64,000 bases of DNA from Melioribacteraceae bacterium (lineage in GTDB: Bacteria > Bacteroidota > Ignavibacteria > Ignavibacteriales > Melioribacteraceae), in contig JAOADJ010000001.1 of NCBI GenBank assembly GCA_026417375.1, positions 25,336-89,335 on the forward strand, given 5' to 3'. Shown here piece after piece: positions 43,055 to 53,300 of this stretch. Below the pieces are notes generated by a model. It was not told the origin of the DNA and did not search any database. It saw only the letters and a program-made list of their open reading frames with translations. Both the position numbers and the translations under genes were made by a program. Every line of letters begins with the position of its first letter. The first letter of the stretch is position 1.

Positions 43055-44896
43055 TTACTTTTTCTTTTTTGCAGCTTTTTGTGCCTGAGCTTGTTTTTCT
43101 GCAGCTTCCATCATTCTTGCCATAAATCCCTTTTTCTTATTTGGATTTATCGGCACAGGAACTAATTCTTCTTGCTTGCCCATATGAGTAACATAATATT
43201 GCTGAGCAATACTTAACAAATTGAAAACAAAATAATACAAGTTTAATCCAGAAGGCATGCTCATAAACATGATTGTAAACATAATTGGCATAATATAAAT
43301 CATTGCTTTTTGGGTTGGATCTTTAATTGTCATCTTTTGTTGTATAAACATTGTAATACCCATTAGTACAGCAAGACCACTTATTATATCAATATTAAAT
43401 AAAGGTAGTTTAAATGGAAGACGATAAATAATATCCGGTGAAGATAGATTATCAATCCACAAAATAAATGGTTGATGACGAATATCAACAGTCGAATTGA
43501 ATAAGCTCCACAAAGCAACAAGAATTGGCATCTGAAGCAACATTGGCAAACATCCACCCATTGGATTAATTCCATATGTTTGATAAAGTTTCATCGTTTC
43601 CTGTTGTTGCTTTTGCATATCATCTTTAAACTTCTCTTTAATTTCATTTATCTTCGGTTGAAGCAATTGCATTTTTCTCATTGACTTTAAACTTGTTTTA
43701 GAAAGTGGATGCAATGCTAATTTTATTATTATAGTAAAGATTATAATTACCAACCCATAATTTGGAATAAACCCATCAAGAAAACGAAGAAGTGGAAGCA
43801 TTATATATTCTGAAATTGGACGAATAATAAATTTTAATCCTAAAAAATTTCCAAATTCAAAAATGCTTTCATAATTATTATCATATTTTTTTAACAAGTA
43901 ATAATCTATTGGTCCTATGTAAAGATTAAATGAATCGCTTTGATAACTTTGATTTTTGAAAGGCACTTTAATACTGGCACTATAATATTCACGAGTTCCA
44001 TATTTGTTATTAATATGAGTCCCTTCTACATAAGCACCACCTTCAGCATTTGGATTTTTAGGTGTTAGAATAACGGCAAAATATTTATTTCTTACAGCAA
44101 CCCAATCAACTTTACCATTAATATCTTTTGTAACTTTTTCACCAACTGAAGAAGCATCAACAACAACATTTTCGTTGCCGGTATATATAATACTGCTTGA
44201 ATGTGTAGCTTCATCTACTGAATTTTCTTCAACAAAGTTTAAACCATTTTGCCAAACAACATCATAACGAAAACTACTAATAACATCCTGCATGTTTTCT
44301 AAAACAAAATCAACTTTAGAATCATATTTATTACCAAAGAAAAGAAAATTCTTTTTAATTGATTTTCCATTTTCATCTTTTAGAATAAAACTCAAAGCAA
44401 GTGAATCATTTTCATTTAATTTATAATTGAAATTATTTGCATTAACAGAAAAATCCAATGATGAAGTATTAACAAGCTTACCATCTTTAGTTACAAAAAT
44501 TAAATTAAGGTCACCACCTGTTTTAGAAGTATTAACAAGCTGAACAAATTTTTTGTAATAAATGGAATCTTTAGTTTTGCTATAATACCATGTATTAAAG
44601 TTTTTAAGAAAAACTCTTCTAATTTGAGCACCTTTGGTTGTAAGCTCGATTATGGAATATTTATTTTCAATCGTAATTATTTTTTCGGGAAGAGAAATGG
44701 TTTTAATTACAGGTTCATCAATTTTTTTGTCAATATTTTTAGCAACTTCTTTTTCTTTAGTTGAAACAGTATCTTTTTGTAGAGTAGTTTCAGATTTTTT
44801 TTCGGGGTGCTTTGGTGGCTGAGGAGAATTCCAATAAAGCCAAACGACTAAGATTAAACCAATTAGTAAAAATGCAATAGTTGAGTTACGGTCCAT
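43055..44896 (-). CDS. yidC: Membrane protein insertase YidC
   Basis: 613 aa. N-terminal helix, large periplasmic beta domain (about 60-350) and the five-helix insertase core with PISEYIMLPLLRFLDGFIPNYGLVIIIFTIIIKLALHPLS and MGGCLPMLLQMPILVALWSLF. A lysine/alanine-rich tail (QAQAQKAAKKKK) probably contacts the ribosome. It inserts membrane proteins alone or with Sec. In the canonical rpmH-rnpA-yidD-yidC order. Confidence 0.97.
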   Translation of the reverse strand: MDRNSTIAFLLIGLILVVWLYWNSPQPPKHPEKKSETTLQKDTVSTKEKEVAKNIDKKIDEPVIKTISLPEKIITIENKYSIIELTTKGAQIRRVFLKNFNTWYYSKTKDSIYYKKFVQLVNTSKTGGDLNLIFVTKDGKLVNTSSLDFSVNANNFNYKLNENDSLALSFILKDENGKSIKKNFLFFGNKYDSKVDFVLENMQDVISSFRYDVVWQNGLNFVEENSVDEATHSSSIIYTGNENVVVDASSVGEKVTKDINGKVDWVAVRNKYFAVILTPKNPNAEGGAYVEGTHINNKYGTREYYSASIKVPFKNQSYQSDSFNLYIGPIDYYLLKKYDNNYESIFEFGNFLGLKFIIRPISEYIMLPLLRFLDGFIPNYGLVIIIFTIIIKLALHPLSKTSLKSMRKMQLLQPKINEIKEKFKDDMQKQQQETMKLYQTYGINPMGGCLPMLLQMPILVALWSLFNSTVDIRHQPFILWIDNLSSPDIIYRLPFKLPLFNIDIISGLAVLMGITMFIQQKMTIKDPTQKAMIYIMPIMFTIMFMSMPSGLNLYYFVFNLLSIAQQYYVTHMGKQEELVPVPINPNKKKGFMARMMEAAEKQAQAQKAAKKKK

Positions 44897-44910
44897 AATT
44901 ATTCCTTAAA

Positions 44911-45120
44911 TTATTCTACAGGATCAAACCCGCCTTTATTCCACGGGTTACATCTTAAAATACGCCACAATGATTTAATTCCACCTTTGATTACACCAAA
45001 TTTAGTAAAAGACTGAACAGCATATTCAGAGCAAGAAGGATAAAATCTACACGATGGTGGAAACATAGGGGAAATTAATTTTTGATACAATTTAATTAAA
45101 TAAACAAAAACAAAACGCAT
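44911..45120 (-). CDS. yidD: Membrane protein insertion efficiency factor YidD
   Basis: 69 aa. Family signature [23 protein letters not shown] with three cysteines, then [18 protein letters not shown]. An amphipathic N-terminal helix binds the inner membrane. Lies one base after rnpA and 14 nt before yidC. Confidence 0.97.
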   Translation of the reverse strand: MRFVFVYLIKLYQKLISPMFPPSCRFYPSCSEYAVQSFTKFGVIKGGIKSLWRILRCNPWNKGGFDPVE

Positions 45121-45121
45121 G

Positions 45122-45520
45122 TTAAATCTTTTCTTTTATTTGATTCATAATATCAACAATTTGAGGCATAACATTTTTCAAACAAATATTTTTAGAATTT
45201 TTATAATTTATTGAAAGTGGAGAAAATATTATTTGAATACGATATTTTTTTTCAGCAACTAAAGGAAGTAAAATATTTTTGTTTAATCTAAAAGATTCTC
45301 TCATTAATCTTTTAACTCTGTTACGCCAAACAGCAATACCTGCCTTCTTTGAAACAGCAAAAGCCGCTTGTAAAACGGCTTCCTCTGTTTCTTTTAAAAC
45401 ATAAAAAACAGCTTTGAAAGTTTTGTCCGGAGAAAAAAGATATTCTCCATTAGAAAAAACAAAATCGAATTCTTTTTTTCTTTTGATTCTTTCTTTTTTA
45501 GAAAGACCAAATTGTTTCAA
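45122..45520 (-). CDS. rnpA: Ribonuclease P protein component
   Basis: 132 aa. Core [23 protein letters not shown] is the RNR motif binding RNase P RNA. The start is a TTG at 45520 immediately after the rpmH stop (TAATTG), consistent with the family N-terminus (F[18 protein letters not shown]). Translation probably relies on coupling to rpmH. Confidence 0.94.
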   Translation of the reverse strand: MKQFGLSKKERIKRKKEFDFVFSNGEYLFSPDKTFKAVFYVLKETEEAVLQAAFAVSKKAGIAVWRNRVKRLMRESFRLNKNILLPLVAEKKYRIQIIFSPLSINYKNSKNICLKNVMPQIVDIMNQIKEKI

Positions 45521-45676
<156 letters not shown>

Positions 45677-45692
45677 TTAATTAAAAGTGGGG

Positions 45693-45724
45693 CAAAATTA
45701 AAGAAATTATGATTAAATACCAAA
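45693..45724 (-). promoter_or_regulatory. Bacteroidota-type promoter of the rpmH operon
   Basis: On the minus strand TTTG (45724-45721), 20 nt, TAATTTTG (45700-45693): a full match to TTTG-N19-21-TAnnTTTG. Start expected near 45686, 19 nt before the rpmH ATG. It makes the rpmH operon independent of the structured segment upstream. Confidence 0.65.
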
Positions 45725-45740
45725 GAAAGTTGAAATTTTG

Positions 45741-45822
45741 AAGTGCTTTAAAAGGGAGAAGGCGATAACTTTTGCAAATAGCCCAGCCGAAGTACTATTT
45801 GCATCAATCACCGCCGCCACTT
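45741..45822 (-). ncRNA. Candidate structured small RNA between sigma-54 activator gene and rpmH
   Basis: A GC-rich island in an AT-rich gap with no ORF. On the minus strand it folds into nested stems: AAGUG/CACUU outermost, GGCGGUGAU with GUUAUCGCC (9 pairs counting three G-U), an internal UGAU/AAAA loop with closing U-A pairs, and GCAAAUAG with CUAUUUGC (8 perfect pairs) capped by a loop containing CUUCGG. The G-U pairs become A-C mismatches on the plus strand, which favours a minus-strand RNA; a T run on the plus side (TTTTTAATTTTT) keeps the other orientation open. It does not match SRP RNA, tmRNA, 6S, tRNA or riboswitches I know. Confidence 0.5.
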
Positions 45823-45857
45823 TTTAATTTTTGTTGATGCTTATGTATTTATATTAA

Positions 45858-45873
45858 TTCAATGCTTGTGCCA
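45858..45873 (-). promoter_or_regulatory. Near-consensus sigma-54 promoter facing the structured RNA
   Basis: On the minus strand TTTTGGCACAAGCATTGAA: TGGCAC, five bases, TTGAA, differing from TGGCAC-N5-TTGCA at one position. GG and TG have the required 12-bp spacing. The start would be near 45847, about 25 nt before the structured element. A Bacteroidota reading (TTTG, 20 nt, TAAATACA) is clearly poorer. A sigma-54 activator gene ends 95 bp upstream. Confidence 0.5.
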
Positions 45874-45967
45874 AAATGAAAACACTTATTTTAGCACATA
45901 TTATTCGAAAATGATTTTAAAAATTGTTTCAATTTGATATGAAATTATATTCTGGGGCAATACTTTT

Positions 45968-47698
45968 TTATTCTGTAATTCCTAGTTGTGAAATAAGTTT
46001 ATGTAAATGGCTTCTGTTTATACCTAAAATTTTAGCTGCCTCACTTTTGGATTTAACTTTTCTAATAACTTTTGTTATGTATAATCTTCGGAAATCGTCT
46101 TCTGCTTCTGACAAGGTTTTTTCATTTACTAAAGTATTTAAACTGCCCGATTCTTCAACAATTTCCTGGGGCAAATCGCCGACTTGAATTACATTTCCAT
46201 TGCATAAAATAATAGCACGCTGAATTACATTTTCCAGTTCTCGAATATTACCGGGCCAATTGTAATTTTCTAATATTTGAATCGCTTCTTCAGAAATTAT
46301 TAATTCTTCCTCTTTTTTAGAATATTTTTTAACGAAATATTTGACCAATTCTTCAATATCTTCTTTTCTTTCTCGTAAAGGTGGAATTTTTATTTCAATT
46401 ACCTTTAATCTATAATATAAATCTTCTCTAAATAGTTTTTCTGCTATCATTTTAGTCAAATCTTTATTTGTGGCTGCAATAAATCTTACATTAATTTTTT
46501 TTGATTCTGTTGAACCTAATCTTTCAATTTCTTTTGTTTGAATTACTCTTAAAAGCTTTGCCTGAAGATTTACATTTAGCTCTGCAATTTCATCTAAAAA
46601 AATTGTTCCACCGTCAGCAAGTTCTAATCTTCCCGGTTTTGTTTTAACTGCTCCTGTAAATGCCCCGCTTTCATAACCAAATAGTTCAGATTCAAGTAAA
46701 TCATTTGGAATTGCACCACAATTTAAAGCCACAAATGGTTTATTTTTTCTTGAACTATTATTATGTATTGCTCTTGCTAAAACTTCTTTACCAGTTCCAT
46801 TTTCGCCCAAAATTAAAATTGAGGCATCTGTATCTGCAACTTTAGCTGCTAAATTAATTACATTGTATAGTTTAATGCTGTTTCCAATTAAATCACTGCA
46901 ATCAAATTTCTCTTTAAGTTTTTTGAAATCTTCCTTTGGTTTATTTTCTAATTTTTCTTCTAATTCCAAAATCTCTTTAGAAATTTCTAAACCATTAACA
47001 ATTTGTTTTGCAAATGATATTAACAGAGTCAAATCGCTATCTTTGAAATGTGCTTCGTTATTTCTTCTATCGACATAAACAGCACCCAAAACTTTTTTCC
47101 CTATAATTAATGGAACACATAAAACAGATTTTAAACCGAGAGAAATAACACTATGCTTTGATGAGAACTCAATTTCATTTTTTAGATCGTCAAACTTTTG
47201 GGGTTGTAAATCTTGAAAAGTTTTATTTATAACAGTAGTACTTAATTCTTTTGCTTCAGATTTGGATTCAACGTCCATATTTTTAGCAACAATATTTGTA
47301 ATATTTAAATTGTCGTCTGTTAATACAATAAATCCTTCATCAGCATTTATTTCTTTTACAATAATATCAATAGCATTTTCCATCAATGAAATCATTTCGG
47401 TTTCAGATTGAAATAATAAACCTGATAAATAAAGTTTTTCAAATCTATTTTTTTCTTGTTCTAAAATTTTCAATTTAGATTCAGATTTTTCAATTTCATC
47501 AATTAATGAATTAACCTCTTTTCCTATTTCATTATTAAACGATAAAATTCTTCTAAAAATATTATCAATAGTTTTTGACAAAGAATTATCATTTAAATTT
47601 TTTATTGATAAAGATAATTTTAAGAAGTCTTCTGAAGTTTTTGAAGTAAATTCTGAAATTAATTTACTTATCAGTTTTATCTTTTCTGCTGATTCCAA
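45968..47698 (-). CDS. GAF-domain sigma-54-dependent transcriptional activator
   Basis: 576 aa. Helical/coiled N-terminus (1-90), GAF domain (about 95-240) with SVLCVPLIIGKKVLGAVYVD, AAA+ domain with Walker A GENGTGKE (298-305), intact GAFTGA loop (345-350) and Walker B FLDE. Fis-type helix-turn-helix (KSKSEAAKILGINRSHLHKLISQLG). No receiver domain, so it senses a small ligand or redox signal through GAF rather than a kinase. It faces away from glnB, and its own downstream gap holds the sigma-54 promoter. Confidence 0.95.
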   Translation of the reverse strand: MESAEKIKLISKLISEFTSKTSEDFLKLSLSIKNLNDNSLSKTIDNIFRRILSFNNEIGKEVNSLIDEIEKSESKLKILEQEKNRFEKLYLSGLLFQSETEMISLMENAIDIIVKEINADEGFIVLTDDNLNITNIVAKNMDVESKSEAKELSTTVINKTFQDLQPQKFDDLKNEIEFSSKHSVISLGLKSVLCVPLIIGKKVLGAVYVDRRNNEAHFKDSDLTLLISFAKQIVNGLEISKEILELEEKLENKPKEDFKKLKEKFDCSDLIGNSIKLYNVINLAAKVADTDASILILGENGTGKEVLARAIHNNSSRKNKPFVALNCGAIPNDLLESELFGYESGAFTGAVKTKPGRLELADGGTIFLDEIAELNVNLQAKLLRVIQTKEIERLGSTESKKINVRFIAATNKDLTKMIAEKLFREDLYYRLKVIEIKIPPLRERKEDIEELVKYFVKKYSKKEEELIISEEAIQILENYNWPGNIRELENVIQRAIILCNGNVIQVGDLPQEIVEESGSLNTLVNEKTLSEAEDDFRRLYITKVIRKVKSKSEAAKILGINRSHLHKLISQLGITE

Positions 47699-47805
47699 TT
47701 GAGTTTTAACCTCATAATAATTCTAAATAAAAATATAAATAAGAATGCTTTAAAATCTACTATTTTTACAAATTACCCCAAAAGACTTTATAAAATAAGG
47801 AAGAT

Positions 47806-47837
47806 ATTGATTTTAAATTAATTATTTAATACTATTG
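47806..47837 (+). promoter_or_regulatory. Bacteroidota-type promoter of glnB
   Basis: ATTG (47806-47809), 20 nt, TACTATTG (47830-47837): one mismatch in each box to TTTG / TAnnTTTG. Start near 47844, about 54 nt of leader. No sigma-54 site is visible upstream of glnB. Confidence 0.4.
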
Positions 47838-47891
47838 CATTAAATTTACTAATATATTAAGCCAATCATATTTTAAAACCTAAATTAGTGA

Positions 47892-48236
<345 letters not shown>

Positions 48237-48249
48237 AAAAGGAGGAGTT

Positions 48250-48942
48250 ATGAAAAAACTTTTTATAATTTTATTTTTGATTAATGGAGTCTCATTTTCA
48301 CAAGTAAAAATCGGGGTTGATCTATACAGCCGTTATTTATGGCGGGGATTAGATTTTGGAAATGCCCCTGCTTTACAACCTTCAATTTCTTACTCAATTA
48401 ATGGTTTAACTTTTGGAGCCTGGGGTTCTTATTCTTTTCCAACAGATGGAATAACCTATAGTGAAAACGATTTATTTCTAACTTATTCTTATTCTTCTGA
48501 AAGTTCCGGAACTTACTCTGTTACTTTTACAGATTATTATATACCATCTTCAGGTATTCCTTTCGGGCATTTTAAATCAAAAAATCTGGGAACAGCAGCT
48601 CATACTTTAGAAGGAGGTTTATCTTATTCCGGTCCTGAAATTTTACCTATTTCTATTTCTTTATTTTCAAATATTTCTAATGATCCTGATAATTCTACTT
48701 ATATTCAACTATCATACCCTTTTAATATTGAAGAAACAACAATTACAATAATTTCTGGTTTTGTTACTTCTAAAAGTAACTATTATCTAACCGATAAAGG
48801 AAATATTATCAACTTGTCGATAAATGTTTCTAAAACTATAAATCTTACAGATAAATTTTCTGTGCCCGTAAATGTTTCTTATATAAGTAACCCATCTCAA
48901 GATATAACCTATCTGGTTTTTGGTCTAAGTTTAGTTTTCTAA
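48250..48942 (+). CDS. TorF-like putative porin between PII and Amt genes
   Basis: 230 aa. Signal peptide, then KIGVDLYSRYLWRGLDFGNAPALQPSISYSINGLTFGAWGSYSF, which resembles TorF-type porins (conserved aromatic-RGxxxG start), and barrel strands to the terminal phenylalanine (LVFGLSLVF). GGAGGAG before the ATG. Its place between glnB and amt suggests outer-membrane passage of ammonium or small amines; specificity is inferred. Confidence 0.8.
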   Translation: MKKLFIILFLINGVSFSQVKIGVDLYSRYLWRGLDFGNAPALQPSISYSINGLTFGAWGSYSFPTDGITYSENDLFLTYSYSSESSGTYSVTFTDYYIPSSGIPFGHFKSKNLGTAAHTLEGGLSYSGPEILPISISLFSNISNDPDNSTYIQLSYPFNIEETTITIISGFVTSKSNYYLTDKGNIINLSINVSKTINLTDKFSVPVNVSYISNPSQDITYLVFGLSLVF

Positions 48943-48957
48943 AAGGAGAAATGAATC

Positions 48958-50307
48958 ATGAAAAAATTTAACAAATTAAAATATACTTTTATTATACTTT
49001 TATTGATGGTTTCTTTTATTTATCCATCTGAAAATTCAAACAATATCGGCGAAATAGAAACTATAAATAAAAAAATTGAAGATGTACAAGCTAATGCAAA
49101 TTATATATGGACAATGCTTGCAGCATTTTTAGTTTTTTTTATGCAAGCCGGTTTTGCATTAGTAGAAGCAGGTTTAACAAGAACAAAAAACACCGTAAAT
49201 ATTTTAATGAAAAATCTTATGGATTTTGCAGTAGGAACAATTGCTTTTTGGGCTATTGGTTTTGGATTGATGTTTGGAGTTAATTCAACAGGATTATTTG
49301 GATTCAGCGGATTTTTCTTTTCTGATTTTATTAATGACCAGGATCAATGGCTATTTGCTTTTTGGATGTTTCAGGTAGTATTTGCAGCAACAGCAGCAAC
49401 TATTGTTTCCGGTGCTATGGCAGAAAGGACCAAATTTATCTCCTATCTGATTTATTCTGCTGTTATTTCATTATTTATATATCCAATTTTTGGTTCATGG
49501 GCTTGGGGTGGACTATACAAAGGAAGTGGCTGGCTCGAAAATTTGGGATTCATTGATTTTGCTGGTTCAACTGTTGTGCATTCAATTGGTGGATGGGCAG
49601 CTTTGGCTGGCGCTATGGTTTTAGGTCCTAGAATTGGTAAATATTCAAAAGATGGAAAAGTTAAAGCCATTCCGGGGCATAATTTAACTTTAGCGGCTCT
49701 TGGTGTATTTATTTTATGGTTTGGTTGGTTTGGTTTTAATCCCGGAAGCACAACTGCTGCAAATAAAGATATTGCTTTAATTGCTGTTAATACAAATTTA
49801 TCTGGTGCCGCTGGATCTATTTTTGCTATGATAACTGCATGGGTTATTTTTAAAAAACCTGAAGCAACTATGACCTTCAATGGAGCATTAGCTGGTTTAG
49901 TTGCTATTACTGCCGGTTGTGCAAATGTTTCCCCTTTAAGCTCTGTAATTATTGGTTCTGTTTCTGGTGTTTTAGTTGTGTTAAGTGTTTTATTTATCGA
50001 AAAGAAATTAAAAGTTGATGATCCTGTTGGGGCAATTTCTGTTCATGGTGTATGTGGAGCTTTTGGCACTATTGCTGCAGGAATATTTGATTCAAAAGGA
50101 TTTTCTTTTTCAACTGTTGGAGTTCAGATAGCAGGAGTTGTTGCTGCATTTATCTGGTCTTTTTCAACTTCTTTTACATTGTTTAAAATTTTACAGAAGA
50201 CTATCGGATTAAGAGTTTCACCTGAAGAAGAAATGGAAGGTTTAGATGTTGGCGAACATGGTTTAGAATGCTATCCTGAGTTTGAAAAAGTTTCTAATAT
50301 ATATTAA
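48958..50307 (+). CDS. amtB: Ammonium transporter
   Basis: 449 aa. Cleavable signal-like N-terminus, an extra periplasmic stretch, then eleven helices with the Amt signature: TMLAAFLVFFMQAGFALVEAGLTR, FDWIDFAGS-type segment IDFAGSTVVHSIGGWAALAGAMVLGPR (first twin His) and VHGVCGAFGTIAAGIF (second). C-terminal tail ends GLDVGEHGLECYPEF as in PII-regulated transporters. Followed by a strong terminator. Confidence 0.96.
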   Translation: MKKFNKLKYTFIILLLMVSFIYPSENSNNIGEIETINKKIEDVQANANYIWTMLAAFLVFFMQAGFALVEAGLTRTKNTVNILMKNLMDFAVGTIAFWAIGFGLMFGVNSTGLFGFSGFFFSDFINDQDQWLFAFWMFQVVFAATAATIVSGAMAERTKFISYLIYSAVISLFIYPIFGSWAWGGLYKGSGWLENLGFIDFAGSTVVHSIGGWAALAGAMVLGPRIGKYSKDGKVKAIPGHNLTLAALGVFILWFGWFGFNPGSTTAANKDIALIAVNTNLSGAAGSIFAMITAWVIFKKPEATMTFNGALAGLVAITAGCANVSPLSSVIIGSVSGVLVVLSVLFIEKKLKVDDPVGAISVHGVCGAFGTIAAGIFDSKGFSFSTVGVQIAGVVAAFIWSFSTSFTLFKILQKTIGLRVSPEEEMEGLDVGEHGLECYPEFEKVSNIY

Positions 50308-50311
50308 ACGA

Positions 50312-50349
50312 AAAAATCCCAGATTAATAATTTTTAATCTGGGATTTTT
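50312..50349. terminator. Bidirectional terminator overlapping the kinase stop codon
   Basis: AAAAATCCCAGATTAA (50312-50327) and TTAATCTGGGATTTTT (50334-50349), a perfect 16-bp stem with A/T ends. The right arm encodes the last residues and stop of the convergent kinase gene. Confidence 0.92.
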
Positions 50350-53300
50350 AATAATTCAATAATTATTTCTTCAACATTACTAAATCTTTCTTCAGGATTT
50401 TTTCTGATACATTTCAATATAATTTTTTCTATCTCTTTATTTAAATCTTTGTTTATTACTGATGGTTTTATTGGTTCAGTATTAAAAATTGTGTGAATCA
50501 ATGCAATTTCATTTTCGCCAGTGAAAGGCAGTTTACCCGTAGCTAACTGATAAAGTATAACGCCAAATGAAAAAATATCCGTTCTTTTATCTACATTAAA
50601 ATTTGTTATTTGCTCAGGAGCAACATAACCGAGTGTTCCAATTACAGTTCCTAAAGTTGTCATTGTTGTAACTAGTGGCGATTTAGATAAACCAAAATCC
50701 ATTATTCTTATTTCATTCTTGTCATCAAACATTACATTTGAAGATTTTAAATCTCTATGAATAATTTTTTGATTATGAATTTCTTTTAATCCATTACAAA
50801 TTTGAAGTGCTATTTCAATAATTTTTTTGTTTGTAATCGGATAATTTTTTTCAATGTATTCCTGAAGAGTTCCTCCTGATAAATATTCCATTGAAATGAA
50901 AGAGCATTTTTCTGTTTCTCCATATTCAAAAATTTTTATAATATTTTTATTTTGTAAAGAGGATAAAAGAATTCCCTCGCCTGCTAATCTCTTTTTATTT
51001 TCTTGTGCTTTTAATATTTCTGGATTAAGAATTTTAATGGCTACTATTTTAGATGTTTGTGTATCTAAAGCTTTATACACTTTTCCCATTCCGCCACTTC
51101 CTATCAATTCTAATATTTTATAATGGGAAATGTAATTGCTTTCTCTTTTTTCGATTATTTTATTTGCAATATAAATAAAGCTAAATGCAAGACCAGAAGT
51201 AACACCAATCGGAATAATCCAGGAAAGAATTATTTGTGATGTAATTGTAAGATGGACCAATGCTAAATAAATAAAAATCCAAAAAAGACCAAAGTATAAA
51301 TGATATACAACTTTTTTTGCTTTTGTTTTTAATCCAAATACAAATGCTATAATTAACAAAATAAATACTAAGATAAATTTAACAACTTCAACTTTGTAAT
51401 CTATTAGCAATAATGTTCGAGTTAGTGATTTTTTAGTTAGAATTAATTCTTTTTCAAGAAAAGTGGATTCATTTATTTCATTCAGCTTATTCTTTTCTAC
51501 ATCAACAATTTTTATTGTACCAGATGGGAAAACAACTTTTATTTTGTAATTATAATTTGGATTTATACCAAAATTAATTTTAGAAAAATTTTCCTGTGCT
51601 ACTGAATTTGAGCCCAAACCAACCTGTCTTATTGTTTTATACACAAGCGAATCATTATTATATCCAAGCAGATAAACTTTTGCTCCAATTGCATTTCTAT
51701 TAGAAACATCTGCATTTAGCTTTACTGTTATAAAATTTTTTTCGTTTGAATTATTTTTATATAAAACTGCTCTATCACCTTTGCCAAGAGCTTCGCGGGA
51801 ACTTCCAATAAACAAATCAATATCACCATCGTTATCAAAATCTGCAAAAGAAGGATTTCCAATAAAATCAATTCCAACAGATTTACTGACCTCTGTAAAA
51901 AAGAATTCAGGAGAGTTTAAATACAATTCAGATCCGATAAAAATATCAAGCCAGCCATCATTGTTAACATCTGCGGCAGCCATAATTCCACCAGATGGCT
52001 CGGGGTGAAAGAATTTTTTACTTAAGCCGATTTCGTCAGCAACGTCTTTAAAATTTGCATTGCCATCATTTATTAAAAATTTTAATTCAGATTCATTATT
52101 AAAAACAATAATATCGGTAAAGCCATCATTATTAAAATCATTTTCAATCGATGAATATGTGCTGGGAGCAAAATTTGTATAAAAATTTTTATCAGTTTTC
52201 TCTTCGAATTTAAAATTCCCTTTGTTTAAGTATAAAAAGATATGTTGATTTTTTTCTGCAAGTTTATATGTGATTAATACATCTATTAAATTATCATTGT
52301 TAAAATCTGTTAATGTTACACCATATGCTCTATGGTTTTTTAATTTTTTTATTCCACAATCACCAAAAACATTTTCAAATTTGCCCACACCATTATTTTT
52401 AAAAATCATATCATCATTATTATAATTTGAAAAGTAAATATCGAGGTTACCATCGTTATCAAAATCTGCAACTTGTGCATTAGCAAGATTTAAATCTGTC
52501 TGAATGTAATTCAGGTTAATAAATTTTCTTGTATCAACATTACGAAATTCAAAGTTTCCTTTTCCAAATGAAAGATTATTATTTACATCATCAAGAATTT
52601 CTAACAGGTCAATATTATTATCATTATCAAAATCTGCCGAAGCGATTGACTGAGAAGAAAAAATATTTGCACTTAAAAAATCTCTATCAACTTCAGAAAA
52701 AAAGTTTCCATTTTGATTTCTATATATTAAAGTTGGGCTATCTTCCAACATCACTGCTAAATCAAGAAATCCATCGTTGTTATAATCTCTAAATATTCCG
52801 GCTCTTCCTTCTTTTCTTAATGACAAGTTTGATGTAACATCTGTAAAAGAAAATTTTAAATTCTGTGAGTTTGTATAAATTCCATTATCTCCAATTATCC
52901 AGATTTTATTTTCATTCTCTTTATTTATAATGTCAATGTCAGTAAAATTATCTTCAAAAATTTTTATTGATTTATCTTCAATCCATTCGTTATTTATTAA
53001 TTCAACAAGTGTTGAACGCGCTCCAACAATCCATGCTTTATCTTTAGACAAAGTTTTAACTGAATTAAATTTTACACGGAATATATTTTCAATTTTTTTC
53101 CACTGATTATTTTCAAACTTTAGAATAGTTCCCTTGTCACCAACAATCCAACCAAAATTTTCATCAAGCATTGATATTTTATTTAGTTCATCGTTTGTTG
53201 GCGAATTATATTTTTTCCAATTTCCATTTTCATATTTTAATATTAATCCCTGCTTGCCAACAGCCCAACCTAAATTTTCATTCAACATTTGAATATCATG

